From assembly GCF_000384335.2 (NCBI RefSeq), contig NZ_KQ031382.1:1116001-1180000 (forward strand): DNA of 64,000 nt, in the 5' to 3' direction. This DNA comes from Hyphomicrobium sp. 99. GTDB taxonomy: Bacteria; Pseudomonadota; Alphaproteobacteria; Rhizobiales; Hyphomicrobiaceae. Position 1 is the first letter of the stretch, and each line of letters opens with the position of its first letter. Below are positions 18,047 to 27,031 of the stretch, one piece after another. The position numbers were made by a program, and so were the translations under genes. A model generated the notes under the pieces. The model was not told the origin of the DNA and searched no databases. It saw only the letters and a program-made list of their open reading frames with translations.

Positions 18047-19528
18047 ATGCCCCCCGATACTCAGCGACTTCTTCGAACAACGTATGTTTTCGGCGCCGCA
18101 GCTTTCGCGGCACTCATCCTTTTGATGATCACTTCGTTCTGGCTTGTCCAGCGAACCCAGTCGACCACGGAAAACGTCTTGAAAGCCCGCGCCCAGCGGA
18201 CGACGCTCGTGCGGCTTCTCTCGACAGTCCAGGACGCGGAAACGGGCCAGAGGGGCTATCTGTTGACGGGTGAGCCTCGCTACCTCGAGCCCTACGAAAT
18301 GGCCGTTTCAAATTTGGAGAAGCGGCTTGCAGAGGTTGGGGCGGCATTCGAGGACGGTCCACAGGACGGTCCGAGAATTGAGCAGATAAAAAAGGAGATC
18401 GCTCAAAAGCTCTCGGAGTTAGCGGAAACCATCCAGACGTACAAAGCCGGAAAGGCGTCCGAAGCCCTCGATATCGTCAAGAGCGACCGAGGGAAGGACT
18501 TGATGGACCAGATCCGCACTTCGATCGGAGATATGTTTGAGCGCGTCGACAAGAAACTGAGTGAAGGTGTGGAAGGACAGCGCGTCGACGCGGCCGCAGC
18601 TCGTCAGTTCTCGCTTTTAGCAGGTGCTTTCATTCTGCTTGCAGCTCTGGGCGGCATTGCAACCATCGTCAAATACACGCGCCAACTTGTCTTGGCCCGG
18701 AATGAATTGCGGGAACTCAACACGGGGCTGGAAAATCGCGTCAAGGAACGGACTGCGGACCTGCAACGCGCAAACGAAGAGATTCAACGGTTTGCCTATA
18801 TCGTAAGCCACGACCTGCGCGCGCCGCTCGTTAACGTTATGGGTTATACGAGCGAGCTGGAGGCAAGCCTGGAAACGTTGCGGGCTTTGACGAACAACCC
18901 CGAGATCAACGCGCTCGCGAATGCCGAAGCCGCGAAAGCCGCCGTTACAACCGATCTGCCGGAATCCATCGGCTTCATCCGCACCTCGACGCAGAAAATG
19001 GATGGCCTCATAAAAGCTATATTGAAGCTTTCCCGTGAAGGGCAGCGGGTGCTCGCTCCGGAAAGCATAAACCTCGGTGATTTCTTCGATTCCATAGCGG
19101 GCGCCGTGCAGCACCGTGTTTCCTCGGCTGAGGGAGAAATTCGCATCCTGAAGCCCCTTGCCACCATTGAGGGTGATCGGCTGGCTCTTGAGCAAATCTT
19201 TGGAAACCTCGTGGATAATGCCCTGAAATACCGCGCCAAAGATCGTCCGCCGGTGATTACGATCCGGCAGGCATCGAGCCGCTGGGGGATGGTTGAAATC
19301 GACGTCGAAGACAATGGACGTGGGATCGCCGCCGATGACCGCGATAGGGTTTTCGACCTGTTCCGCCGGGCCGGGCCGCAGGATCAGCAGGGGGAGGGCA
19401 TCGGTCTTGCGCATGTCCGCGCCCTGGTCAGAAGGCTCGGCGGTGAAATAACCATGACATCGGAACTGGGGCGAGGCACCAAGTTTCGTGTGACGCTGCC
19501 GACCAAGTTGAATATTCGAGGGGAATGA
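18047..19528 (+). CDS. CHASE3-domain sensor histidine kinase
   Basis: 493 residues. Membrane helices at about 13-33 and 188-208 enclose a CHASE3-type periplasmic sensor with the characteristic TVQDAETGQRGYLLTG near 60-75. The kinase part has the H-box FAYIVSHDLRAPL near 250 and an ATPase domain with IFGNLVDNALKYR, DNGRGIA and GEGIGLAHVRALVRRLGG. There is no receiver domain; the adjacent receiver gene 4 bases downstream is the probable partner. The pairing of a CHASE3 kinase with a Rcp1-like receiver resembles bacteriophytochrome-type circuits. Confidence 0.9.
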   Translation: MPPDTQRLLRTTYVFGAAAFAALILLMITSFWLVQRTQSTTENVLKARAQRTTLVRLLSTVQDAETGQRGYLLTGEPRYLEPYEMAVSNLEKRLAEVGAAFEDGPQDGPRIEQIKKEIAQKLSELAETIQTYKAGKASEALDIVKSDRGKDLMDQIRTSIGDMFERVDKKLSEGVEGQRVDAAAARQFSLLAGAFILLAALGGIATIVKYTRQLVLARNELRELNTGLENRVKERTADLQRANEEIQRFAYIVSHDLRAPLVNVMGYTSELEASLETLRALTNNPEINALANAEAAKAAVTTDLPESIGFIRTSTQKMDGLIKAILKLSREGQRVLAPESINLGDFFDSIAGAVQHRVSSAEGEIRILKPLATIEGDRLALEQIFGNLVDNALKYRAKDRPPVITIRQASSRWGMVEIDVEDNGRGIAADDRDRVFDLFRRAGPQDQQGEGIGLAHVRALVRRLGGEITMTSELGRGTKFRVTLPTKLNIRGE

Positions 19529-19532
19529 TCGC

Positions 19533-19973
19533 GTGAGTGGGAATCCAGTACGGATCGTGATGATCGAAGATGACGCCGGGCACGCACGCCTCATCGAGCG
19601 GAATATCCGCCGCGCGGGCGTCAACAACGAAATTCTTCCCTTTACTACGGGGACGGATGCCTTGGCCTACCTGTTCGGACCCGATGGTAGCGGCGAAGTC
19701 AGCGCTAAAAGGCATCTCCTGGCGCTCCTGGACCTCAATTTGCCGGACATGACGGGCGTGAGCATCTTGGAAAAGATCAAGGCGAATGAGCATACCCGCC
19801 GCATCCCGGTGGTCGTACTGACGACGACCGATGACGAGCGCGAAATCAAACGCTGCTATGACCTTGGGGCGAACGTCTACATCACCAAGCCCGTTGATTA
19901 CGACAACTTCTCCCACGCCATTCGCCAGCTCGGGCTGTTCTTCTCGGTGATACAGGTTCCGGAAACCCAGTGA
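19533..19973 (+). CDS. Single-domain response regulator (Rcp1-like)
   Basis: 146 residues from a GTG start four bases after the kinase gene. Acidic pocket IEDDAG, phospho-acceptor Asp in LLDLNLPD, Thr in LTTTDD and Lys in ITKPVDY give a complete receiver. No output domain. It likely relays phosphate from the CHASE3 kinase upstream to the receiver-kinase hybrid downstream, with which it overlaps by 4 bases. Confidence 0.9.
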   Translation: MSGNPVRIVMIEDDAGHARLIERNIRRAGVNNEILPFTTGTDALAYLFGPDGSGEVSAKRHLLALLDLNLPDMTGVSILEKIKANEHTRRIPVVVLTTTDDEREIKRCYDLGANVYITKPVDYDNFSHAIRQLGLFFSVIQVPETQ

Positions 19974-21004
19974 CGATGTCACGCTCCAAGGTCCTGTATA
20001 TTGATGACGATCCCGGCATCTCGCGGCTCATTCAAAAGACGCTGGAGACGCGTGGTTTCGAAGTCGTCATCGCTCTTTCTGGCGCCGAAGGCTTGGAGCT
20101 GCTGACGGACACGCGCTTCGATATTGTCGCGCTGGATCACCACATGCCCGGGCACACGGGCCTCGAAATTCTGAGAAGTATCCGCGCGCTTCCGAATGCG
20201 CCACCGGTCGTCTACGTGACGGGTTCGGAAGACAGCCACATTGCCGTCACGGCATTGAAGTCCGGCGCCGTGGATTACGTCTGGAAGGACGTGCAGGGCC
20301 ATTTCCGCGAACTGCTCGCAAAAGCCATCGCGACGGCGCTGGATCAAGAAAGACTTCGCCGCGAAAAGGAAGCGGCCGATAATGAGGTCCGCTTGGCGCG
20401 GGACCGCGCGGAGCTGTTGCTCAAAGAGGTCAATCACCGCGTCGCCAATTCGCTCGCGATCGTGGCGGGCCTCGTCGGACTTCAGCGCAATTCGATCCGC
20501 GATGCTTCGGCACGCGATCTCCTCGCCCGAGTGCAGGCGAGGATCATTGCCGTAGCAAGCGTCCATCGCCGGCTCTATACGTCGCCCGATGTCCGCAGCG
20601 TCGACGTCAGCGATTACCTGGACGGACTGGTGGAAGATCTCACGGCCGCCATGACGGATGAGGGCCGAAACCATCCCATCCGGCTCAGCTGCATGAAAGT
20701 GCTTCTTCCGACAGACAAAGCCGTGTCGCTCGGGATTCTAACGACCGAGCTCGTGACGAATGCCTACAAATATGCGTACCCCGATAATCGCGGTGGCGAG
20801 ATCCGCATCATACTTACGGTGGAAGTCGGTCAGGGTTTGCTGTCAGTTGAAGACGATGGCGTCGGCCTGATTGCGCAGGCACCGACAGGCGGAACGGGCT
20901 TGGGATCAAAGGTCATCGCTTCGATGGCGAAGAACCTCGGCGGAGAACTGAAGTTTGCGACGGTGGCGCAGGGAACGCGCGCCACGCTCTTATTCCCGCT
21001 ATGA
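19970..21004 (+). CDS. Receiver domain-histidine kinase hybrid (HWE/HisKA_2 type)
   Basis: 344 residues. The receiver (about 5-120) has YIDDDPG, phospho-acceptor in VALDHHMPG and Lys near WKDVQ. The kinase has the HisKA_2/HWE H-box LLKEVNHRVANSLAIVAGLV (about 147-166) and an ATPase domain with GILTTELVTNAYKYAYP and EDDGVGL. Having the receiver N-terminal suggests that this kinase is itself switched by phosphorylation, possibly from the upstream pair. HWE/HisKA_2 kinases in this group often feed the general stress response through PhyR, but no phyR is in the window. Confidence 0.88.
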   Translation: MTMSRSKVLYIDDDPGISRLIQKTLETRGFEVVIALSGAEGLELLTDTRFDIVALDHHMPGHTGLEILRSIRALPNAPPVVYVTGSEDSHIAVTALKSGAVDYVWKDVQGHFRELLAKAIATALDQERLRREKEAADNEVRLARDRAELLLKEVNHRVANSLAIVAGLVGLQRNSIRDASARDLLARVQARIIAVASVHRRLYTSPDVRSVDVSDYLDGLVEDLTAAMTDEGRNHPIRLSCMKVLLPTDKAVSLGILTTELVTNAYKYAYPDNRGGEIRIILTVEVGQGLLSVEDDGVGLIAQAPTGGTGLGSKVIASMAKNLGGELKFATVAQGTRATLLFPL

Positions 21005-21409
21005 AATCATAGTCGCCAATACGCGCTGCACGTCCTCGAAAATGTAGGGCTTCGCGATCATAGGACGTTGCTTGAAGCCTTCCGGCAAGGCGTCGTGCCC
21101 GCGTCCCGTGGCGAACGCGAAGGGAATTCCCGCTTTAGCAAGCGCTTCTGCAATTGGCGTGCTTTCCTGACGTCCAAGCGAGCAGTCGAGAATGGCGCAC
21201 GCCGGATGTTCGCGGTTCAAGAGCAAGAGAGCCTGCTCGACGGTCGCCGCAGTCCCAACGGACTCGTGCCCCATCTCCTCGATGTACATCGCCAACAGCT
21301 CTGCGATCAGAGCCTCGTCCTCGACGATCAGAATTCGCGCCAAACTGTTCAGCTCTCGCTTGCTCGATTGAGGGGGCCAACTTTGTAAGGAAACGGAAGT
21401 CGAAGTCAC
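20999..21409 (-). CDS. Single-domain response regulator
   Basis: 136 residues with receiver motifs IVEDEAL, CAILDCSLG (phospho-acceptor), FATGRG and IAKPYIFED. The first 24 residues ([14 protein letters not shown]...) are not part of the fold; an internal start is possible. Its start overlaps the stop of the PAS hybrid kinase by 4 bases, so they are co-translated, and its 3' end overlaps the convergent receiver-kinase gene by 6 bases. No output domain. Confidence 0.85.
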   Translation of the reverse strand: MTSTSVSLQSWPPQSSKRELNSLARILIVEDEALIAELLAMYIEEMGHESVGTAATVEQALLLLNREHPACAILDCSLGRQESTPIAEALAKAGIPFAFATGRGHDALPEGFKQRPMIAKPYIFEDVQRVLATMIS

Positions 21410-23799
21410 TTATCCTTTTCCGTTCTAACGGCGCGGAGCCGCTTGGCGTCTTGAAGATCAACCAAGTTTTGACCGCTTAAACCTGCGCTGCGTGCGTGCA
21501 ATAACTTTTGCACCGCGCGATCGAGTTCGGTGATCTGATAGGGTTTTTGCAGCGTAGTGAAGTGGCCTTGCGCTTCTTCTACCCGCTTGTTGGAGCCGCT
21601 TGCGAGCAGCACAGGAAGGGTCGGCCACGTACTGCGGATGAGCTTAGCGAACTCCAATCCGTCCATTTCGCCGGGCATCATGATATCGCTGAAGACCAGA
21701 TCGAATGACTCTTGTTCGAGAATACGCAAGGCGGCATCCGCACTGCCGGCCAGCCGAATCGTATAGCCGAGTTGCATGATGAGCGCGGCCGTGACCTCAG
21801 TGACGTCAGGGTTGTCTTCGATAATCAAGATGCGCGCACGGTGTCGTTCGGACGGTTGATCCTTCGCGATCGGTTCCTTCTGGCCTTCCGGATGGGCCCG
21901 CGGCAGGAACATCGTAACGCGCGTCCCATTTCCAACTTCGCTGTCGATGGTGACTGTGCCGCCGGACTGGTGCGCGAAGCCATAAACCTGCGAAAGACCG
22001 AGGCCGGTGCCCTTGCCGGCGGCCTTGGTCGTAAAGAACGGATCAAAGACTTTCTTGAGGACGTCCTTGGGAATTCCGGCGCCGGTATCGGAAACGCTGA
22101 GCGCCACAAATTCTCCTTTCAGTCCTTCTTCGGTCTCATCGCCCGATAGTGTGAGGTTCTCGGCGGTTATGGTGATGATGCCGCCCGCCTGAAGTGCGTC
22201 TCGCGCATTGAGAACGAGGTTCATGAGCGCGAGCTCGAGCTCATTGGGGTCAGACATGATCATCCACGTGCCGGGAAGCACATCACCGATGAGGCGGGTA
22301 TTGGCTGGCATCGAGGTCGCGAGCATGGACTGCAGTCCCGGCAGGCGCTCCTCAAGAGAAACCGGCTGCGGCTCCAGTCTCTGCATGCGCGAGAACCCGA
22401 GGAGCTGCCGTGTTAATGAAGCGCCGCGCTGGACAGTCGCCTCGATGCTGCCGATGGCTTTGCTTCCGCGCGGTTCCGTTACTTGAGATTTGAGAATGCG
22501 CGCTTGGCCGCCGATGATCGTCAGCAGATTGTTGAAGTCGTGGGCGATGCCGCCAGTTAGTTGACCCAACGCTTCCATTTTTTGCGCGTGAGCCAACTGC
22601 TGTTGAGCGCGCTGAAGCGCGATCTGCGCATCGCGCCGCTCGGTGATGTCGCGGGTGATCTTGGCAAAACCGATGAGATGACCGCTTTCGTCACGGATCG
22701 GATCGAGAACCACATTGGCCCAGAACCGCGTGCCGTCTTTACGAACGCGCCAGCCCTCGCCTTCGAACCGGCCTTCGTGGGCAGCTTCATAGAGCGCGCG
22801 CGCAGGTACGCCGGCGAGGCGGTCTTCCTCGGTATAAAATCGCGAGAAGTGGCTCCCGACGACCTCATCAGAGCGATAGCCTTTGATCTTTTCGGCGCCC
22901 TTATTCCAGTTGATGACGACCCCGTTGGGATCGAGCATGAAAAGGGCGTAGTCGATAACGGCCGAGACGAGCAGGCGGAACTGTCGCTCGCTGTCGCGCA
23001 GCGCTTCTTGCGCACTTCGACGCTCGGTGATGTCGCGTGTAACTTTTGCAAATCCGATGAGCTCGCCGGTCTCGTTGCGAATTGGCTCGATGACGACTGA
23101 AGCCCAAAAACGGCCGCCGTCTTTGCGCAGACGCCAGCCTTCGGTTTCGAATTTGCCTTCCCGCCGGGCCGTTTCCAGCGCAATCGCCGGGAGCCCGCGC
23201 GAGCGATCTTCTTTTGTGTAGAACCTGCTGAAATGGCTGCCGACGACTTCGTCGGCTCTGAAGCCTTTGATGCGCGCCGCGCCGGCATTCCAGTTCGTGA
23301 TGACACCGCTCAGATCAAGCATGTAAATGGCGTAGTCGACAACGCTATCGACGAGCAAACGGAAGCGCCGTTCGCTCTCCACCAGAGCTTGCTGCCCTTC
23401 ATGCCGGTCGGTAATGTCGCGTGTGACCTTGCCAAACCCAAGAAGCGTGCCCTGGTCGTCCTTGATCGCTTCGATGACGGACAGAGCCCAGAATCGCTTT
23501 CCATCTTTGCGAATGCGCCAGCCCTCGGACTCATATCGTCCGGCCTCGAGCGCGATCGAAAGTGTTTTCTGTGGAAGTCCCCGGCGCTGATCCTCCTCGG
23601 AAAAGAAGCACGAGAAGTGTTTCCCGACGATCTCTGACTCTTCATAGCCTTTGATGCGCCGGGCGCCGGCGTTCCATGTCGAGATGAAGCCGTCCGGATC
23701 GATCATGTAGATGGCATAATCGCTAAGCGCCTGGACCAGGAGTTCGAACTGTTGGCCACGATCAAAGTGACGAACTCCGGCATTGTCGGGTGATGACAT
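21406..23799 (-). CDS. Triple-PAS hybrid sensor histidine kinase
   Basis: 797 residues, soluble. Three PAS-PAC modules in a row (about 15-140, 142-268, 270-395) are clearly tandem copies of one another, each with an IKGY/IKGF turn, a HFSxF(Y/F)xxED segment and an RKDGxRFWA strand. Then the H-box [17 protein letters not shown], an ATPase domain with [16 protein letters not shown] and a [15 protein letters not shown]2 box, and a C-terminal receiver with [16 protein letters not shown] and LQKPYQ. It probably senses an intracellular signal and passes phosphate to the coupled single-domain regulator downstream. Confidence 0.92.
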   Translation of the reverse strand: MSSPDNAGVRHFDRGQQFELLVQALSDYAIYMIDPDGFISTWNAGARRIKGYEESEIVGKHFSCFFSEEDQRRGLPQKTLSIALEAGRYESEGWRIRKDGKRFWALSVIEAIKDDQGTLLGFGKVTRDITDRHEGQQALVESERRFRLLVDSVVDYAIYMLDLSGVITNWNAGAARIKGFRADEVVGSHFSRFYTKEDRSRGLPAIALETARREGKFETEGWRLRKDGGRFWASVVIEPIRNETGELIGFAKVTRDITERRSAQEALRDSERQFRLLVSAVIDYALFMLDPNGVVINWNKGAEKIKGYRSDEVVGSHFSRFYTEEDRLAGVPARALYEAAHEGRFEGEGWRVRKDGTRFWANVVLDPIRDESGHLIGFAKITRDITERRDAQIALQRAQQQLAHAQKMEALGQLTGGIAHDFNNLLTIIGGQARILKSQVTEPRGSKAIGSIEATVQRGASLTRQLLGFSRMQRLEPQPVSLEERLPGLQSMLATSMPANTRLIGDVLPGTWMIMSDPNELELALMNLVLNARDALQAGGIITITAENLTLSGDETEEGLKGEFVALSVSDTGAGIPKDVLKKVFDPFFTTKAAGKGTGLGLSQVYGFAHQSGGTVTIDSEVGNGTRVTMFLPRAHPEGQKEPIAKDQPSERHRARILIIEDNPDVTEVTAALIMQLGYTIRLAGSADAALRILEQESFDLVFSDIMMPGEMDGLEFAKLIRSTWPTLPVLLASGSNKRVEEAQGHFTTLQKPYQITELDRAVQKLLHARSAGLSGQNLVDLQDAKRLRAVRTEKDK

Positions 23800-23967
23800 G
23801 GATGGTTACTCGACCTCTGCAGGCAAACGGCGTATCGGCAGGGCTTGCGCAAGGCCCAAAACATACCATAGGCTAGATGCAGCCGAAATGCCTTCCGCTG
23901 AGTAAAGCCGCATGCCTTCTCAAGAAGTGACCGTTAATTCCATGACCCCAGGCGTAGATTTTCGCTG

Positions 23968-24258
23968 ATGATGGGCCGACGAGCCTGCTATCGTCTTTCG
24001 ACCGCCGATGATCCAAATGGTGGATCCACCGGAGCTGAACGCTCTCCGACTGATCTATTTCGTCTGAGCGAGCTTCCTTATAGCGTCGAGATATGGGATC
24101 CCGAAAAATCCACCGTCGAACTTGTGTTGGCGGCGACGGTTAGTGGCAGCATCGGATATGCTGCTTATCATGCGGCGACCGTCGAATTCCCCGACCGCTA
24201 TATCGTATTGAGACGTCTCGACACCGTCTTATCGCGCTGGAACGCTCCGGCGCATTAA
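23968..24258 (+). CDS. Conserved small hypothetical protein
   Basis: 96 residues with no signal peptide. The section LPYSVEIWDPEKSTVELVLA followed by SIGYAAYHAATVEFPDRYI (about 35-80) resembles a small family of unknown function common in Hyphomicrobiales that typically sits near signalling genes. The first 30 residues are less protein-like, so a later start is possible. It is divergent from the triple-PAS kinase. Confidence 0.65.
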   Translation: MMGRRACYRLSTADDPNGGSTGAERSPTDLFRLSELPYSVEIWDPEKSTVELVLAATVSGSIGYAAYHAATVEFPDRYIVLRRLDTVLSRWNAPAH

Positions 24259-24453
24259 TGGCCGGTTGGAATGAGCGCAGGTAATAACGCGAGTGATCCA
24301 GAATTGGTTTCATTCGCAGGCTTCTAAATTTCTTTCCGATTTAATCGCTCTACAACTATCATCGCTCCGTCTTGCATCCCGGCAGCGTCCCGGGTTACTT
24401 CGATCGAGGAAGATGCACTCGGCCGCCGGAACTAAATTGGCCTGACTAAATTT

Positions 24454-24888
24454 ATGTGTCAGCAGGCAAAGGGAGATCTCAAAATCGAACGGGCGCCTGC
24501 AGGAAAGGGTGAAGTCCTAGCACAGCGTTCGATACTCGTTGTGGAGGATGAAGTCCTCATTCGGCTGCATCTTGCCGAAGAGCTGCGCGACGCCGGATAT
24601 ACGGTCGTCGAAGCAGCCGATGGCCACGAAGCAATGAAGTTGTTGACGAGCCTCAATGAGATCGGGCTCCTGCTAACGGACATTCGCATGCCGGGGAGCG
24701 TCGACGGGATAGACCTCGCGCGCTGGGTGCGCGGAAAGTTCCCCGAAATCAAAATTGTTCTCGTTTCTGCAGAATACTATCCAGAGACATTCGCCGAATT
24801 CGATGCAGGCTTCACGAAGCCGATCCGAATGAATGAACTTATGCGTCGTGTGCGGCAGTTGCTACCCCAAGCGGAACACGGAAGTTAG
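24454..24888 (+). CDS. Single-domain response regulator
   Basis: 144 residues, probably starting later than the first ATG because the opening 25 residues are outside the fold. Receiver motifs: VVEDEVLIRLHLAEEL, LLTDIRMPGSVDG with the phospho-acceptor, LVSAEY and FTKPIRMNEL. Typical of the FixJ/CheY-like stand-alone receivers of Hyphomicrobiales. It precedes a related regulator gene by 15 bases, suggesting a bicistronic unit from local duplication. Confidence 0.88.
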   Translation: MCQQAKGDLKIERAPAGKGEVLAQRSILVVEDEVLIRLHLAEELRDAGYTVVEAADGHEAMKLLTSLNEIGLLLTDIRMPGSVDGIDLARWVRGKFPEIKIVLVSAEYYPETFAEFDAGFTKPIRMNELMRRVRQLLPQAEHGS

Positions 24889-24903
24889 ACAAGTCGTTAA
24901 AGC

Positions 24904-25323
24904 TTGGTGACGAGATCTGACACCAAACCCCCGAGCCCACCGACAGTACTGATCGTCGAGGACGGCGTGCTCATCCGAATGGCGATCGCGGCATATCTTC
25001 GGGATTGCGGATACCGCGTTATCGAAGCTGCAAGTAGCGATGAAGCGCTCATTGTGCTGCAGCAGCATCCCGTGATGATCGACGTTCTGTTCAGTGATGT
25101 GGAAGTGGCAGGATCGCTTGACGCGTTTGCGCTTGGTCAGTGGTCGCGCAAAAATCGACCCCAGACCAAAATCGTCATGGCCGGCTCCCCGACAAGCGCC
25201 TCGCTGGCCGCTGGCAAACTCTGCGAAGAAGGTCCGCAACTGGCCAAGCCCTATGAGCCTCAAGCAGTCGAAGATTACATTCGCAGGTTGCTTGCCATCC
25301 AACGCATCGAACAATCCAGCTAA
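24904..25323 (+). CDS. Single-domain response regulator with altered acidic pocket
   Basis: 139 residues from TTG or the adjacent GTG. Receiver fold with IVEDGVLIRMAIAAYL, phospho-acceptor in LFSDVEVAG and LAKPYEP. One of the usual acidic residues is glycine (VEDG rather than VEDE/VEDD), and the conserved Thr/Ser region reads VMAGSPTS. Metal-dependent phosphorylation may be weaker than in its neighbour. Probably a duplicate of the upstream regulator. Confidence 0.83.
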   Translation: MVTRSDTKPPSPPTVLIVEDGVLIRMAIAAYLRDCGYRVIEAASSDEALIVLQQHPVMIDVLFSDVEVAGSLDAFALGQWSRKNRPQTKIVMAGSPTSASLAAGKLCEEGPQLAKPYEPQAVEDYIRRLLAIQRIEQSS

Positions 25324-25625
25324 TCGGATCGCAATTTCCGCTGACCGCGCTCAACGGCTCCGATCGCTGCGGCTGACCTGCCGTAGTGCAAGGTGCGGAT
25401 GATTTCAAATGTACTTCCCGGACGCGCACTTCATTAAGCGAGCCGGACTTTATTTTTAATGCGTGATTGCGTCTGCTCTACGTGAGTGGGCGATCGCTAC
25501 GGTTCGCATTCAAAAGCGTCCACTTCGCCGATGAAATTAAAGCATCCAATAACCCGGAAGAGCTTGTTTGAGCACCGGGTACCTCAATCGGAAGAATGAG
25601 CTTCTCGCTTTAGCGCGGAGGATGA
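25324..25625. other. Intergenic region upstream of the bicupin gene
   Basis: About 300 bases without a convincing gene. It contains an AT-rich segment near 25447-25462 (TTTATTTTTAATGCG) that could be part of a promoter. No copy of the 17-bp GntR-type palindrome found near the other oxalate genes is present here. Confidence 0.4.
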
Positions 25626-26672
25626 ATGATGGGGAATGCAAAAAATACCTATCGCTTTCAGTTGGAGAAGGAGCCGGCCAGCCACGTCAAGCCTGGCGGA
25701 ACGACCCGCGAAGCTTCTGCAAAACAATTTCCAATAAGTCAGGGAATTGCCGGCGTCTCGATGCGTCTCGCTCCGGGTGGCATGCGTGAATTGCACTGGC
25801 ACGCCAACGCAGGGGAGTGGGGTTTTGTCGTCACCGGCAGCGTCCGGAACACGTGCCTGCACCCTGACGGCTCTTCATACATCGACACCTTTGGGCCGGG
25901 GGACGTCTGGTATTTTCCAAGAGGCTTTGGCCACTCGATACAATGCGTCGGCCCCGGCGAAAGTCATTTCATCCTCATCTTCGACAACGGCTATTTTTCC
26001 GAGGATCACACCTTCAGCATCACCGATTGGCTTTCCCACACGCCCGTGCCGATCGCCGCCCAAAGCCTCGGAGTGAGTCCCGACGTTATCGCCAGGATGC
26101 CGAAGGGCGAGGCCTATTTTGCGGGACCCGGTCCCATCCCGAATGATCTTTCACCATATTCCACACCGCGTCACGATCCGACCCTATTGACGACCCATCG
26201 CTATCCGCTCATGTCTCAACAGCCGAGGCGCACGCCGGGGGGCGGCACGCAGCGGACTGTCGGCGTCGAAGAATTTCCGATCTCTACGACAATGGCGGGC
26301 TCGGTCCTGGAAATCGAACCCGGCGGCATGCGGGAACTCCACTGGCACCCCAACGCCGACGAATGGCAGTACTATCTTGAAGGAACGGCAGAGATGGCGG
26401 TTTTCCTCGCCGAAGGTGAAGTCGTCATGAACGAATATGAAAAAGGTGATGTTGGGTACGCGCCCATGGGAACGGGCCATTACATCAAGAATACGGGAAA
26501 GGACCTCCTGAAGGTGCTCGTAGGATTCAATAACGGCCACTACCAGGCCAATGATCTGTCCGCCTGGATCAGCACAAATCCTTTCGACGTGCTTTCTACG
26601 AACCTCAACATTCCATTTGAAGACGCCAGGAAATTGCCCAAACACGAGCACTTCTTTGTTCCGGGGCGATAG
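25626..26672 (+). CDS. Oxalate decarboxylase-like bicupin
   Basis: 348 residues (or 347 from the second ATG) with two cupin domains. Each has the full manganese site: GGMRELHWHANAGEW with GFGHSI in the N-domain and GGMRELHWHPNADEW with GTGHYI in the C-domain. The segment FDNGYFSEDHTFSITDWL (from about residue 118) aligns with the active-site lid of Bacillus OxdC (SENST); here it reads SEDHT, keeping the proposed general-acid glutamate (about Glu126) but changing two neighbours. This predicts oxalate to formate plus CO2, with oxidase side activity possible. No signal peptide. It would offer a CoA-independent oxalate route beside oxlT/frc/oxc. Confidence 0.85.
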   Translation: MMGNAKNTYRFQLEKEPASHVKPGGTTREASAKQFPISQGIAGVSMRLAPGGMRELHWHANAGEWGFVVTGSVRNTCLHPDGSSYIDTFGPGDVWYFPRGFGHSIQCVGPGESHFILIFDNGYFSEDHTFSITDWLSHTPVPIAAQSLGVSPDVIARMPKGEAYFAGPGPIPNDLSPYSTPRHDPTLLTTHRYPLMSQQPRRTPGGGTQRTVGVEEFPISTTMAGSVLEIEPGGMRELHWHPNADEWQYYLEGTAEMAVFLAEGEVVMNEYEKGDVGYAPMGTGHYIKNTGKDLLKVLVGFNNGHYQANDLSAWISTNPFDVLSTNLNIPFEDARKLPKHEHFFVPGR

Positions 26673-26764
26673 CTGCTCTTATCTCGACGGGGGGATCAGC
26701 CCTCCATCGGGACCTCGATACCACGCACTGCAAATTTAAATTCTCACCAAGCGGCAAAACTCAG

Positions 26765-26929
26765 ATGAACTTCTTGATCGACTACGTGAAGGCCGTTGAT
26801 GTCATAGCGATCATCGCATGCGTCGCGCTCGTGATTGCGGCATTCGTTCGTCGCGAAAATATTTGGCTCGGCATCCTCGCGGTCGTCGTGGTCATTTGGG
26901 CCGCGACTAGGCTTCCCGGTCTTGTTTGA
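26765..26929 (+). CDS. Possible small two-helix membrane protein
   Basis: 54 codons: MNFLIDYVKAVDVIAIIACV at the start, then two hydrophobic stretches (about 11-28 and 33-46) separated by RREN. Hydrophobic composition and codon use look like a real short membrane protein. The ribosome site is poor (AAACTCAG). The opposite strand has a longer but less protein-like frame. Kept as a candidate only. Confidence 0.4.
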   Translation: MNFLIDYVKAVDVIAIIACVALVIAAFVRRENIWLGILAVVVVIWAATRLPGLV

Positions 26930-27031
26930 AGGCCCCTTCGCCCGAAATTAGGGGACGTGCGCAGATTGCAGCTAGCCACAATCTGAGTTTTGCTGCTACC
27001 CCCGCTGCGGTCGCAGAGGACGGAATATCGT

